The notes: generated by a model from the letters alone, not told the origin. 64,000 bases of DNA from Platycnemis pennipes (GCA_933228895.1 OW121853.1:11042494-11106493); one strand, 5' to 3'; positions 12,961-25,091 are shown, numbered from the stretch's first letter. A program made the numbers and translations.

Positions 12961-14196
12961 AGATAAATCTAAAGTTCCCTCTATATTGACCCGATGATAA
13001 ATTCATACCTCGATTGTGAAGGATAGCATAGTTTTCGAGATCTTCAAGTAATCCTCGAAAACAAATTCTGGACGCATAACGGTGCCTAATCCGATCAGCT
13101 AGAATATCACCATCATTTAAATATACAAAGATAACATAATATCACCTACAAATGCAAATACTTTGGTTATTTCTACTTTAATGAGAGGTGGCCGAGGAAG
13201 TGAGGAAATGGGTATCGGAAGATTGCTCTAACCTAAGTGTACTGTGTCCAGGGAACTATCGCGAGTAAAGGAGGTAAGGAGAGAGGTTACCGCTATGAAT
13301 GGAGGGAAAGGTGAAAAAAAACGATCGCTCTGCTCAGTTGAAAAAACTTCTATGCACCTTGTAATTAACCTTGTACATTTTCTTAACTCATAGACACCGT
13401 TTCGCGAAGCATTCATGACTGTATTAATCATTGAATATTTCCTCAATACATCATATTGGTAGATATGAATTGATATGCCAACTATCCCAAACTTGTTGCA
13501 GCCTATATTCGAAATTTATTTGTCACAGCTTGAAAATCATTTAGACTAGTTTGATAAACTTAAGAAAAGACGCATATTTGACATCACTTAGAGTAAATTC
13601 TAGTTTAGAATTATTTAAAGCATACCTGATAGTGTCAGCCTACGCAGAATAACATTAACTGAAAATGATGAGTTTGAATTAATCTGACTAGGTAAACCAT
13701 ATGCAACTTTGTGTTGTCTCCGGGTTAAGTTAAAATACTGAATAAACGAAAAATACCCTCAACTCGATCAATATGTTCCATATGAGGTAGATGCAGTAGT
13801 GTGTTAAACTCAGTAGATATGTGCGCCACCATGCAAAGGTTCCGAGTTCAAAGTCGAAATCTCGTTGGACACGTACAGCGTCCAATACGTGTGATTTTCT
13901 AAGTGCCAAATCATTCTGGGGTAACTACAGGCTGCATATGGATGGAAAAAACCACCGCCAACCCCGACATATACAAAAATCACAATCTGTTAGGCAGTTG
14001 CTCTACCGTCAGCAGCCAGATGGAATTACGTGGTGGACACTCTGGTGGAAAGGTTAAATAAGCCGATCAGCACGCAACTGGCATTTCCAAGTCAGAGATT
14101 ATTTTACTCTTTCTAATTTTTCTCTTCAGTAAACTGATGGAGACATAAATTAATAATTGCCTCATTATCACAAGGAACTTATTCTATTTATATATA
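12961..14196. other. AT-rich stretch with a possible decayed tRNA-like SINE
   Basis: At 13800-13880 a weak B-box-like GAGTTCAAAGTC follows a possible A box, suggesting a decayed SINE. The rest is unassigned. Confidence 0.25.
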
Positions 14197-14727
14197 ATGG
14201 GGGCGTTTACTCGGAACCGAAATCGCAATTTTGTACACGAAATTGTTAGATGGAAATGAAAAACGAATTTTAGTGAAAAAATTAATCTTCTAACCACAAC
14301 CATTCACTAATAACTCAAAAATTAAAATAAGCAAAAGGTGACTCCCAACGAATAAGCTGCTTGGATATCACTGACGTCATTTTCCTCCCGCCCTTGACTA
14401 CTTTTAGGGGAATGGAAGAGAGTGGAGGGGGGTTCTCGGAAGGTCTACTCGCACAGATCCTATCGCAATCGCTCCTATTGGCAGAGTCAGCTGTGTCCCC
14501 CCTTTGCGATAAGGCGAAGTAGCTTCGCGGGCTCAGTTGTGATTGGACGAAGTCAAGGACGTCAGAGGTTGCACCACGCCCACTTTTCCGAAAGGGTTAA
14601 AAACATCAGTTTTTCGTCGCTTATAACTCAAGAAATAATTAGCGGATCAAAAAACAAAAATACGGGTCTTTTTATTTTACAATTTCTATCAGATCCGGCA
14701 ATAAAAGAATATGGTTAACTACCCCAT
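14197..14727 (+). mobile_element. MITE-1 copy A (about 530 bp, TIR ATGGGG.CGTTTAC)
   Basis: Starts ATGGGGGCGTTTAC and ends with the approximate inverse GTTAACTACCCCAT. The whole length matches copies at 35031-35567 and 45665-46998 in order, including blocks such as CGCACAGAT, TTGGCAGAGTCAGCTGTG, GCGATAAGGCGAAGTAGCTT and TACGGGTCTTTTTATTTTAC. It has no coding capacity and is a non-autonomous DNA transposon; the superfamily is unclear because no clean target duplication is seen. Confidence 0.85.
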
Positions 14728-15004
14728 TTTCTCAACTGAAAATGTAAATTGATATTTGTTACCTATCTGCACAGAATAATGAATGCGCGAATAAACGGCA
14801 AAGACGATTGATCAGGTAAACAACTATATAGATAATGAAATCATCTAGGGCTTTCCACCCGGTCCGGAAAACAGCCGCTGCCGACGTATGTTGGACCCGG
14901 TGTTAAGGCCGAGAAGACTTCATTAGTTGCATTCGCTGGGAAAGAACCAGAATCTTCGACAATTGGAAAGCACTGAAAAATCAGATGTCGCTGACAGTGG
15001 CAGA

Positions 15005-15130
15005 CTTTTCATTAGCATACCGGCCCCTAGTTGAGCGCCTTGTGGGGAGAACTTCGAGCGCAGTACTCCGTCCGCCAAATGTGACTTAAAACCGTGGTCC
15101 TCTTGGCGCCTTTTGTTAAGATCAAACTGA
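15005..15130 (+). repeat. LINE/SINE 3' tail fragment
   Basis: Contains AGTACTCCGTCCGCCA and CTTGGCGCCTTTTGTTAAGA, matching the tail family at 845-1000 and 29272-29415. Confidence 0.55.
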
Positions 15131-15684
15131 AAAATTCACACCTATACCCAATTACTCATGTATCTTCAATGGCGCAAATAACCTCAGCTGTCGGTAGCCA
15201 CCTCCAAAATAACTGCAACAGCTTAATAATCAGTTGGCTGCTAGCAAATGCTATGAGAGGAAGGCACAAAGGCATATGAATGTTCCTAGTTCCGTAAAGA
15301 ATAAAATACAATTTTTATTACAGGCGCGTCAGCCTATCTTTTGGTACCCATCAGCATTCAAACTCATATTTCGTTTTCCGTCCCGTTTAATCACAGGCGA
15401 CAAGTAATCTCCTCGTGTTTTTTCCAGCACTATCACCCGCCAAATTCTGGTGAAGTGTAATAATTACTATGCAAGCCAGCTCGAGATTGTGCGGCGGTAT
15501 GATGGTAGTTATAATTTAGATGCCGTTAGAAATGGTTAATCCATTATCATCTCCAATATGGAAGTAACAACTGAAAATAATCCTGAAATAAAGTGGCTTC
15601 TATGACAGGTAAGGTCATCATAGAACTCATCCAGTTCACCCGTTGCTAAAGAAAAGTCATATTGGAGCATGGAAACAGTTTCTG

Positions 15685-15912
15685 TTGTTCCTTGTATCTC
15701 GGGGAAGAGACCGAAGGCTCATTATATCATTTGCGCTATTTACACAGTTTATCGTCCGATCCGATGGACATACTACTGCCGTTAAAAAAACTCTTCACAC
15801 ATCCATCAAGCAGGGAAAGACATACCGAAATTTCTGCCAAAGCCGGGATTCGAATCCGAGCCTTCGCGGTGGAAATTCAGTATTCTAGCCAAAACACCAG
15901 CGCTATCCCCGT
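15685..15912 (-). mobile_element. tRNA-derived SINE-like, family C
   Basis: On the minus strand GGGATAGCGCTGGTG (A-box-like) precedes GGATTCGAATCCCGGC (a near-perfect B box) at tRNA spacing. It does not fold as a normal tRNA and continues into unrelated sequence with T-rich runs, so a SINE or tRNA fossil is preferred. Open frames across it on the plus strand are shadows. Confidence 0.5.
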
Positions 15913-16437
15913 TTAAGATTAGGTCCCTCTCCTTATTCTATTGGTAATTCCTGAGAGAGATCTGGTAGATACCTTGAAATTGAAATCTTGGGAAAAGAAG
16001 GAAATATTCAACGGCGCCATCTCAGCCTGGTCAGTAGCCACCCACATCACGCCGCCCTTGTAGGACCATATCCGCTAAGGATCGTCCAGTAATGTAGGAA
16101 TTGACTGAATGGCGATGGAAATCAAATGCATGCATACATGGCATTAGCTTGGATCTTGAATAATTTCATTCCCTTTGATTTATTAAAAATAAGAGCGCTA
16201 AAAATTTTATAATTATTTTCCCTGTCATGAAGATGATTAAAGCATTCCATCAAATAAATATGATATATGATTGCTTTATCATTTTTTGCATTATAATATC
16301 TCGCTAATATTCATAAAAATATTCAAACTTTATCCTATTTCATGATACCGGTTTTCTTTAATGCAAGAAGGAAACCGTTCCACTGTAAAGTAACACCCGA
16401 ATCCGTGAGGCACAACAAATTGAAGTGGTCAGATTAG

Positions 16438-17206
16438 GCTTGTGCGTAGAGTCGATTAATCGAAGTCATCGACGATTTTTCAGTTATCGCGGTGCGATGA
16501 CTAAAATCGATGACGATGAATGTCATCGACCATCGACTGTGATGAGTCGATGAGAATCATCGATGCAGATGTGTTGATGCGAATCATTGATGTCGATGAG
16601 TCGTGATGTGCTGCTGACACGAGAAACGACGACGTCGAGAAACTCTGCCGACGACCCCTTCCTGGTGGAGCTCCACAATTACGAGGAGATCCCGGCTTTA
16701 TCCAAATCTTCGGACGTCCTACATTGGTATAGGGACAGGAAGGATGTGTATCCGCGCTTTCAGAAGAACGCGAGGAAATACCTCTGTATTCCTGCCATTT
16801 CAACGTCATCAAAGCGGTTCTTCAGCGATGCAGGAAACGTTGTGTTGGACGACCGACTTGTACTCACCGATGAAAATGCGGATATGAGAATTGTATTATA
16901 CCACAAAAAAGAGTTCCTGTTTAATTTGTAACTTGGTGCTTGTTTCGCTCTTTAATAAATAGGCCTTGTCCTTCTCAATTACGTTTGATCCAATTCAATC
17001 TTCACTTAATAGACACTCCAAACTGCCAACCGAGAAATCTGCACCGGTCATCGAGAGCCATCGATCATCGTAATTTATCGATCACCGAGATTTATTGATC
17101 ATCGTGTACACTCTATTCGATAATCGATGACAGCCATCGTCATCGAAGCAATTCGATGGAATTTTTTCATCGAAAATCGATGACCAAAATCGGTCATCGC
17201 ACAAGC
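16438..17206 (+). mobile_element. hAT transposon deletion derivative
   Basis: The ends are GCTTGTGCG at 16438 and CGCACAAGC ending at 17206, short perfect inverted repeats. About 150 bases inside each end are packed with CATCGAT, ATCGATGA and TCATCGA words in both orientations, as expected of hAT subterminal transposase-binding arrays. The interior keeps only the 3' part of a transposase gene (16587-16931) and an AATAAA at about 16954. No convincing 8-bp target duplication remains. Confidence 0.8.
16587..16931 (+). pseudogene. hAT transposase C-terminal dimerisation domain, 5'-truncated
   Basis: A 114-codon frame ending at TAA. After about 40 residues it shows the hAT family C-terminal signature: L-H-W-Y-R-D-R-K-D-V-Y-P, A-R-K-Y-L-C-I-P-A-I-S-T-S-S-K-R-F-F-S, A-G-N and a closing helix. 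This region mediates transposase multimerisation. The zinc finger and catalytic core are absent. The frame is undamaged and an AATAAA follows about 25 bases after the stop, so a short product could be made, but expression is unknown. The first 15 or so residues derive from the subterminal repeats. Confidence 0.85.
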
Positions 17207-17389
17207 TTAGGTCAGGTTGCCTCGGAGCAGTGGATGAAGAGTCGCAGGATTCATATGGCGAGATTCGAAGCCGTCTCTTACATCCCGAGGCCCTCAGCGT
17301 CCGAGAGTATTCCGGTCGGGGCCCACTCCCCGACTCAGCGCCCGCCACCCTATGGGGGCCCCGGCCCCGGTCTTGTCTGCTTCCCTTCG

Positions 17390-17905
17390 AGTGCGAAGCG
17401 GAGGAGATGCAGGGGAAGGAAGTGGAGGGGAATAGGATCCGGGGAATGAAGACGAGGGGAAAAAATGCAAAACGAAAAGGGGTGAGTGAAAAAAATAAGA
17501 AAGTTGGAAGGGAAGTGAGGAGGGGAGTGATGCGCAAGGTGGGGGTGAAGGGAGGGAGGGGTTAAAGGGAGGGGTGGGGGGATTAATTAGAGCGAAGAGC
17601 GAATAATTAGAGAAGATAGTCCTTTGTTGTTGGACCAGTATTATGACGCCGCCGCTCCTTTTCTTTTATCGCGTCCCGGGAAAAATAAAAGGGAGGCAGG
17701 AATGCTGCAGCGTATCCAAGTTTCGGCTTTTTTCTGGAATTAGCCTCCGGAGAATAGCCGGGGTAAGGAGGGTGGGGGGTGGTCGTTGGGCGGGAGGAGA
17801 GAGAGAGAGAGGCGAAGGGGGGGCGATAAGGGGCCCGGGCCCCTTGGAGAGACAACGGGGAGGGCGGGGGCGGTTGGTGAGCGAAGCGAGGGAGGAGAGG
17901 ATTCT
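17390..17905. other. GC-rich purine tract
   Basis: Strong G/A bias on the plus strand. Frames at 17230-17565 and 17607-18108 are compositional and have no domain. Confidence 0.4.
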
Positions 17906-18940
17906 TTGATAAAGTGCCGCGAAAGAAGATGAAGAAGGGATAGTGCTGGGGAGAAGGACTCCTTCGTCAACCCCACTTGCCGCTTGCCAATGAATGCAAG
18001 GCTTCGAACGGCGCGGGAACGGAGTGCTCTAGTACGCAATGGCAGAGACGAAAATTTAAATGCTCTACATGATCGCATGCAAACCAATAAAACCGCACGA
18101 GAGGACATGTTTTAAGTTATCAATCACACTTAAAGAGAGTAAATTATTACGATCTTCTATTTACATTTTGGCATAAGCTTTTTATTGGGGAAAAAGTATC
18201 AAAGTGTTTGATGATGTGGACTTATACCACGAAGAATAAGCATAATATGTGGATAAATGAAACTTAAAATCAGTAAAAATAGAGCATCACTTCATCCACT
18301 CAGTAAAAGAAAAACCTTTGCTGTCTTGTAGCGAAACCTAAGAGATGAATGAAATGAGCCGGGCATTAATAGATTATTATCACCGAAGTAACTTTTAAAA
18401 TAATTTGAAATGACTTTCAAATGTAAATGATATCAAAATCTCATGCAGAACTGTTTGCGTCTGCGACAAGAAAAATGGAGGACTCATTATTTCTCCTCAC
18501 TACCATTTGCAATAAAAAGCCCTCACATGTTGGCGTTGTTTTTCCTTCCACAACAAATACGAGAAAAAGTTAGAAACTGACCATGGGCTAAAATTTTAAC
18601 ATAACATAAAAGGATTTATTGCAAACTGTACTGTTTTAAAACCTCTCATATACACCATCAAAATTTTTGTCGTCATTAGAAAAAATCACAGTACAACCAA
18701 TCCGGTTTCTTCAGATTAACCATACTTTATGCATCGTTTTCCGGAAAAGGGTAACATAACGGTGGTCTAAAATGCGTTCGTTTTATGTCCTTCAGTCACC
18801 CGTTTATAAAATTCATCGCAAACCCATTAGCTATCCTTTCATCATTATGCTATTTTCAAGTTAAATGAATGCTACACAACAAAACTTTCCCCAGTAGTCA
18901 ACAGGGAATCTATCGATGCATGGTGAATGAATTCAAAATC
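17906..18940. other. AT-rich intergenic stretch
   Basis: No gene, RNA or transposon identified. Confidence 0.4.
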
Positions 18941-18949
18941 AAGAGGAAC

Positions 18950-19340
18950 CACGCAATACTGAGCGACAATAAAAGCGAATCGGAGTACGCACAACCAGGC
19001 AGGGGTCGGGTGGGTCCTGGAGGACGGTGGAGACATGGCAAAGGGAAGGGTGGGTTCGCCGAGGGGGCTGGGAGAAGGGTCGTAGGAGGGCTGGAGGAGG
19101 CGGCAGCAATCGAAGGGAAAATGGAGAGCAGCAAAAGCAACGGCGAGAGATAAGGGCGCGAGGGTCCTTTTCTCGAGACATCCAGGGCGTTTTCGCGAAA
19201 GAAAAGAGGGGTCGGGTGGGAGGGGGATGCTTTCGGGGAAGATGTCAACTCGGAATGGGCCCCGGTTGAATTGCAGGTGGGACCCCGTATACTTTGACGC
19301 AGGGGAGCGCGAGGACTTGCGCAAATCCCTGCGCATGCTA
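18950..19340. other. GC-rich purine tract
   Basis: G/A-rich plus strand that directly abuts the 5' end of the LINE copy at 19358. Long minus-strand frames (up to 196 codons) are compositional and run partly into the LINE. Confidence 0.4.
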
Positions 19341-19357
19341 ACTTCTCTCGACGCAAA

Positions 19358-19862
19358 GCCTCTAACCAGTCTACCAAATGAATGAAAATGGGTATCATTG
19401 TCAGATATTAGGTTTAAATTTAGACTTAATCTCTTAAATAAATACCAAGATAATACTTGCACTGATTAAGTAAAAAATATTTTGCGAACACTAACTTACT
19501 ATGGTATACTGGACCATAATCACAAAATTAGAGAAATTGATTGCCGAACTGGCAAATTCAAATGTCATTCTTTCCTCGTACAATCAGGAATATGAATAGC
19601 TGTAGTATATCCAATAGTATAAATACGAGTGTATCAACGGATTGCATAGGTAACTGCATATTGGTAAAAGGACTTCTAGCTAACCCAACAAACTATTTGC
19701 ATGCTTGCTTCACTATTTTTAGTTTTTTTAAACTGTGAAGTTTAAACTAGAATATTATTACTAATCCCTTTGCATTATATGTAATCCATGTTTGGTGTGA
19801 ATTCACCCCTTGCCACACACCTTTATGGTGGCTTGCATGGGTATTATGAAAGATGAAGATGA
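19358..19862 (+). mobile_element. LINE-1fam copy 1, 5'-truncated non-LTR retrotransposon
   Basis: Matches the reverse of 27111-27600 from the block AACCAGTCT...AATGAATG onward. The translated 3' end of the reverse-transcriptase ORF is readable but broken (L-N-L-L-N-K-Y-Q-D then a stop; T-Y-Y-G-I-L-D-H-N-H-K-I-R-E-I-D-C-R-T). The 3' UTR ends with CCTTGCCACACACCTTTA and a degraded GAAGATGAAGATGAA tail. A 5'-truncated copy of a Jockey/CR1-type element. Confidence 0.8.
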
Positions 19863-21640
19863 AAGCCTCGACGGCATGAGCTTTTAAGCAAAAATTGCCG
19901 GGAAAAACGTCTTCAGTAATAAGAGAGGTTAATTTCTTAATAATTTTACAAACTTCCATTTGCATGCACATGTATACCTTGATCGAATTGGTGATGGAGT
20001 GTCATGGACGAGATGGAGAGAAAAAATTAGTGAAATCAATCGCCTGGCGTTGCATGGTTGTATGAAACCTGGCCCTTGCGGAGGGAGGATGAGAGGAAGA
20101 GCCTTTGAAATGTGTGTGTTGAAGAGAATTCCGAGGGATAGCTGGAGAGAGAGAGGAGATCAAATAGCGTAGTATTAAAGATTGCAGGAGAGGAAAGGAA
20201 GTGGGAGGGATAAATTCAAAGACGGCAACAAAAGTGAATGTAGGGGACCTTATGAGAAGTAGTAAAACAGTGCAGGGGACAATATAGGGAATAAAGTTGG
20301 GTAAGCGCGGAAAAGAGAAGAAAAGACAAGTTTTCTAGAGGACACGAAGGCGTACAGATCATATATAGATTTAACAGAGATTAAATATAGGAATCGTGGA
20401 CTAGTTATGAAATAAGGCAACAGAAGGCTAGCAGTGGGAAGTAGCACCATACACCAACCAAGCAATCTTGGCAGTATACATACATTTTGATTGCATGAGC
20501 AAGCTTTTCGGAAAATTAACAATTGCCTTCATTAGTTTCAGTGAATAAAGTCATGGTCATAAAGAGAAAATATAGTCAGCCTTTAACCTTCGAAATCCTT
20601 ATGGCTTCGTAGTTTTCTATGGACTACACTGGACATACTTTTATCAAAAAATGAAACATCCGCAGAAGATAATACGGCAGGAACACGACCGATAATGTAT
20701 GTAACATTTAGAGTAAAGATATCTGAAGGAAGGGAGCGTATATTGTAAGAGGAATTTTAATGATTTACATGTCTCCAAATCTTATGCTAAAATAAGATAA
20801 GTGCATGAATTAATTAATAGTTCTTATTTATCCCTCCAAATGAAAGCCATGAAACGCTCATCAAACAACTTATAAAAATATACCAAGATCAGAATGTAAT
20901 TGATCAACATGGGAAGCGTGAGTAGCACACAGAATTATTTTTCCCATTAAGTTATAACATAGCTTGTAAAAGATGTATTTTCGGATGTAATGTTCCTTAT
21001 AATTAACGTTAGTATCCAAAAACCAATACGTCACTCTAGTACCGTAATGGTATCCAGTCTAGGACGAAATAGGGAACGTCTTCAGCAGGACACATGGTCA
21101 CATAATCAAATAAAAAGGTTTGAAGAAATGCGGGCCGAAGTCCACAGATTTTCCCTCTGATCTTTTCCTCGCTCCATCTCTCATCTTAACATTATTACTC
21201 GCCGTCTAATCTCCAGCATTTGCAGGAGAGTCAAGTAAAATCTGTCATATGTTTACAAAAATGATTTATGACCTGGAATTAAAGTTCGGTACGAATTTTA
21301 CTATTGTTACTTTTAAATGTGGATTTTATTTTCTCAGAATTACTATAGTACGATATACTCGTATACTAAGCGAATATAAATGCATGGGTGTAGACTAAGA
21401 CGGCTGCGACGAAGCAACCGGAAAAAGTATATAATAAAAATATAAATAATCCCATACTTCGGTAAACATATGACCTGACTAACGGACGGGATAAAGGAGT
21501 GTACCGAAAATGATTTTGCAAAATTTAGACCTCAGGGAATCCCAGATTTCGTCATCGCAAAAAGAAAGGATACCAAGCGCAGGACGCAAGTACCACAGTC
21601 ACACGTATTGTGTCACTGAGTACATGAGAGCAGAAATAAA
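19863..21640. other. Intergenic stretch, nothing identified
   Basis: A 70-codon frame at 19960-20172 and a purine-rich run at 20080-20240 are visible, but no family is recognised. Confidence 0.35.
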
Positions 21641-21659
21641 CCAAATCACCTTAAAGAAC

Positions 21660-22053
21660 ACCTGGATTTGAGTGACCCTTGTGAAAGCGTTCTTTGCCTC
21701 AGAATGCACAACCAAATCCGATAGAGATTCGTGCACATCCTTTCACAGTTCTGCTTAAGCCTCCACCAGAGTGGACTACTGATGCAATTTTTGAAGAAGA
21801 AAAAAAGCATCACTAGTGCACATATATTCATGTATTTTATCCTACGTTACAATTGTCTGGAGTCACATTATCATATGAAGGTAAGGAATTATGGACAGCT
21901 AATGAGGGAGACTATTATTCTATATTCACCAAGGAAAACCCAATTATAAATGAGTGTCACAAGGATAAAAAATATTTATTAAAACTCCATATCCTTAATT
22001 CTATTATCCTTGTGACATTGAAAGATTCCACAGAGTATCGCTTTCCACAGTGA
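21660..22053 (+). other. Possible decayed coding segment, unassigned
   Basis: Two adjacent frames give protein-like stretches: P-F-T-V-L-L-K-P-P-P-E-W-T-T-D near 21740-21790, and L-S-Y-E-G-K-E-L-W-T-A-N-E-G-D-Y-Y near 21865-21915, running to a stop at 22053. They are in different phases, so a pseudogene or separate exons are possible. No family is recognised. The inverted repeat at 21955-22017 lies inside. Confidence 0.25.
21955..22017. repeat. 14-bp perfect inverted repeat
   Basis: TGTCACAAGGATAA at 21955-21968 is inverted at 22004-22017 with a 35-base AT-rich loop. Confidence 0.6.
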
Positions 22054-22059
22054 AGTTTA

Positions 22060-22690
22060 TAAATGAGTGTATTTTAATGCAGTCCATCGGAGGAGAAAGC
22101 TGATGTTAAATAAAGAAATGAAGGAAGAAAGGTTTGATGCCATCATTAGCCAAGAATGTGACGTTAAAGGTCACTAGGATGAATCACCGTGATGAACCGG
22201 AATGCACGAGAGTTAATAATCAAAGAGACCATTATGGTGATGATGTTGCACATTCCTAAGTCATAAACGAAAACGATTTTTGCATGTGATTTCAAGTTGT
22301 GACTTCGCTGATATTAGCAATGGCCATTATATAGGCCAAACCTATATCCTTTCGGACTAAAACATAATGAAGAACATATTTTTCAGTAAAATTCAGCTGA
22401 GTCGGGTTCCTATACGGAAGCAGTCTTCTAAATTAGGTGCAATTTATCGCTGTTTCATGACAACTTTGGTAGAAATCATTATTTTTCGATGTGCGAAAAA
22501 TCATCGCAATGAGTAAAAACAGAAAAATATTTCCTTTAGGGCAATGAGTAAAATACTGAGTAGTTGCATGTTGAGATCACTGACTATAATCAAACTTAAA
22601 TATTAATGTCGTTCAAAAATCACCCAAACCTCTAAGCAATCATTTTCCCACATGGGGCTAAATGAGCGATAGCCAAAGGTGTGGATAATC
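22060..22690. other. AT-rich intergenic stretch
   Basis: Nothing identified. Confidence 0.4.
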
Positions 22691-23250
22691 GTATTCCCGC
22701 GCGCTCGATGCAATAAGCAGCTGCTCTGTCGCTTCATCCCCCGAGAGGCCTGCACTTTTTACCGCCACCCCTGAAATCGCGAGGCACGCCCCGTCGGACG
22801 CTATCCTCCCCCGGACACACCTCACTCTTCATCCCTTCCGCACACCAACGTAATGAGAGAAGGGGAGGTTTTTCCACCCCCTTCGAAACAATGCCTCGTT
22901 TCCAGAACCAGTTTCGCGTGTGGGCGCCGCTGGCCCTTGGACACGGGCTCGCCCACCTGCGCGGCCGCACCCTCTGCGCCCATCTGCCGGCACAACGGCA
23001 CCCGCCGTGGGAAGGGTCAGGGAGAGACATCCGGGGGTGGACGAGGGTGGTTTTTTTCTGTCTTCTCGATGAACAAAAGAGGCGTGTCGGGGTCTTTCGG
23101 GGCGGACCAAAAAACAAAACTTGTCCAACTAGCCTTTGGAGGAGTGGCACATGGAATTTTTCCAATGGTGGCGGCCATAACGTGACCACCGTCTATGGCG
23201 GCTCGAGGGAGCGCGGGAAACTAACGCTGAGATAGCGTGAAGGTGGGCCA
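22690..23250. other. GC- and CpG-rich island
   Basis: About 500 bases with many CpG and GGCGG/CCGCC words inside AT-rich flanks. Open frames exist in four phases, the longest 151 codons on the minus strand (22734-23189); none shows a recognised domain. It may be a CpG-island-like element or an old GC-rich repeat. Confidence 0.35.
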
Positions 23251-23960
23251 AGAGTTTGGCAACAAATTCAGCAAAGGGTAGGGTGGACTAGCCGCATAGA
23301 ATTTATGTATGTACATAGCCGTCACTGTGCGCGAGAAGTGAGGAGCTACAAAATAAAATTACATGACACTAACATACAGTTGTCCTAAACGAGAAAGAAG
23401 CTAAATAATACTGAACACTAAACAATTAATAATTCAGCAAGTAAAAGACGTTAGCAGTAACAACTTTAAGTACATTCCAATATACACTAGAGCTAGTCTT
23501 AAATATTCTTTATCGACTGTTACTGAAAGTTATAGAAAAAAGGACATCGGAACTCTTTAAAAATCGCTTGTATTCCAAATGAGAAAGAATTCTAGCAGTT
23601 TTCCGCTAAAACTGTTTCGGCTGGCTTACGTCGTATATCGCATGTATTCCTGTATTCTTTAGCAGGAGTATTCAGCCTGCAAACCATTAACTCTCACTTT
23701 CTACTGGGTGTAGGGGGGGAGAAAGGTTTCGTCCAATATCACCCAGGTTGAATTAAGCCACAAGTCAATTCCTCCCCGCACCATACGCTGAGGCGAAAAA
23801 TGTTTGCATTTGAGAATGATGTAAAATCTTGAAACCGGTGTGAAATAAATTTCTCATAAAGTGGAATAACTACAATGAAAAGTTATTCTTTCCATTTTTA
23901 AGTTCCACCTCATCGTCCCTGAAACGATATTCTAGATAATAGTTACACTGTTGAAGTTAA
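23251..23960. other. Intergenic stretch
   Basis: AT-rich, nothing identified. The piece at 23700-23790 (GGGGGGAGAAAGG ... TTCCTCCCCGCA) is GC-rich but unassigned. Confidence 0.3.
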
Positions 23961-23965
23961 AAATA

Positions 23966-24350
23966 TGAACACCAACTTACTATGGTAGACTCGACCATAA
24001 TCACAAAATTAGAGAAATAGATTGCCAAACTGACAGATTCAAAATGTCCTTTTTTCTTCTTACAATTAGGGATATGAATAACGGTAAATATATCCAGTAC
24101 GAGTGTATCAATGGATAACATTGGCAGCTGCATGTGGGTATAAGGGCTTATAGCTAACCCAACTAACGGCATGTTTTTGCATGTATGTTTTGCTATTTTT
24201 ATCTTTTTTTAAATAGCGTAGTTTTGAACAGTACCTATACAAGTACTAAACCTTTTTTATGCATGATATGTAGTGCATGTTTGGTGAGAGTTCACCCCCT
24301 GCCACACACCTTTAAGGTGGCTTGCAGGGTATTATGTAGATGTAGATGAA
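23966..24350 (+). mobile_element. LINE-1fam copy 2, 3' fragment
   Basis: Same family as 19358-19862 and closely matching the inverse of 27111-27490: AACTTACTATGGTAGACT, the I-R-E-I-D-C coding tail and a 3' UTR with CCTGCCACACACCTTTAAGG. It ends in GTAGATGTAGATGAA, a short repeat tail typical of target-primed insertion. 5'-truncated, non-coding remnant. Confidence 0.85.
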
Positions 24351-24359
24351 GAGGGAAAT

Positions 24360-24848
24360 GGTCTTGGCCGGGGCAGAAGACGACCGTTTAGGGGACCGGA
24401 AGGGTAAAAGGGCCGCAACTCCACTCAGGAAAGACACAGAGAGAGGGTTACAAAAAAAAAAAGGACGCGAGTTTTTCGGTCCGCCTAGAGGGTCACTAGG
24501 TTGCTGGGGGGGGGGAACCCGGAAGACCGGTCCGGCCGGTCCACTTTGAATGGGCAGAGGTCACGATGGAAGGGAGGCTGATGGGTCGGGGAGAGGCGAG
24601 GATGAACCGACCCTAGGGTGGCCAGGGGCGAGCGGGTCGGACAAAGGGCTGCCGCGTCCCCTCCAGCAACCAGTTGGGCACGTGGTCACGCACCTCACCT
24701 TGACCCCTTCCACTGCCCTGCCCTCGATGGTGCAGCAAAGGGGTTCGCCCGCTTCGGCTTCATCCAGCTGGTCGAGCCGGATACATGCAGGAAGTCTCCA
24801 CTGCCTTGAGTTCATCACTCACAATGATTCTCGGTTCCGCGAAAACTC
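24360..24848. other. GC-rich stretch between transposons
   Basis: G-rich then C-rich sequence with 67-100 codon frames on both strands that show no domain. Confidence 0.35.
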
Positions 24849-24867
24849 TTAACACGTTCGCTGCGGC

Positions 24868-24887
24868 GTGACCCACCGGTGGGTCAC
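24868..24887. repeat. Palindrome copy 1 (GTGACCCACCGGTGGGTCAC)
   Basis: Perfect 20-bp palindrome. One GC pair and one CG pair extend it to 24 bp (24866-24889). It sits just inside the left inverted repeat. Confidence 0.9.
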
Positions 24888-25035
24888 GCTAATCCTTCTA
24901 GCGCCGCGGCCTTTTAATTCTTTGAATTGTCTCAACTTGCGAGGAGTATTGTGAGAGTAGGAATCGAGATCTTCTCGAGTGACTTCACCCAGAGGTTAGT
25001 CAGTTCAAATAACATACTGCTATGTGTCACTTACT

Positions 25036-25055
25036 GTGACCCTCCGGTGGGTCAC
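25036..25055. repeat. Palindrome copy 2, one mismatch
   Basis: GTGACCCTCCGGTGGGTCAC, one base different from the perfect form. Confidence 0.9.
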
Positions 25056-25091
25056 GCCGCCCCTCCTGAAACTTTTTTCAGCGTGAGCGGT

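Noticed and set aside
18872..19462. 196-codon minus-strand frame
   Set aside because: Runs through a G/A tract and into the antisense of a LINE; no domain.
22734..23235. GC-rich island frames (up to 151 codons)
   Set aside because: Open in four phases at once, with no recognisable protein; kept only as a CpG-rich island.
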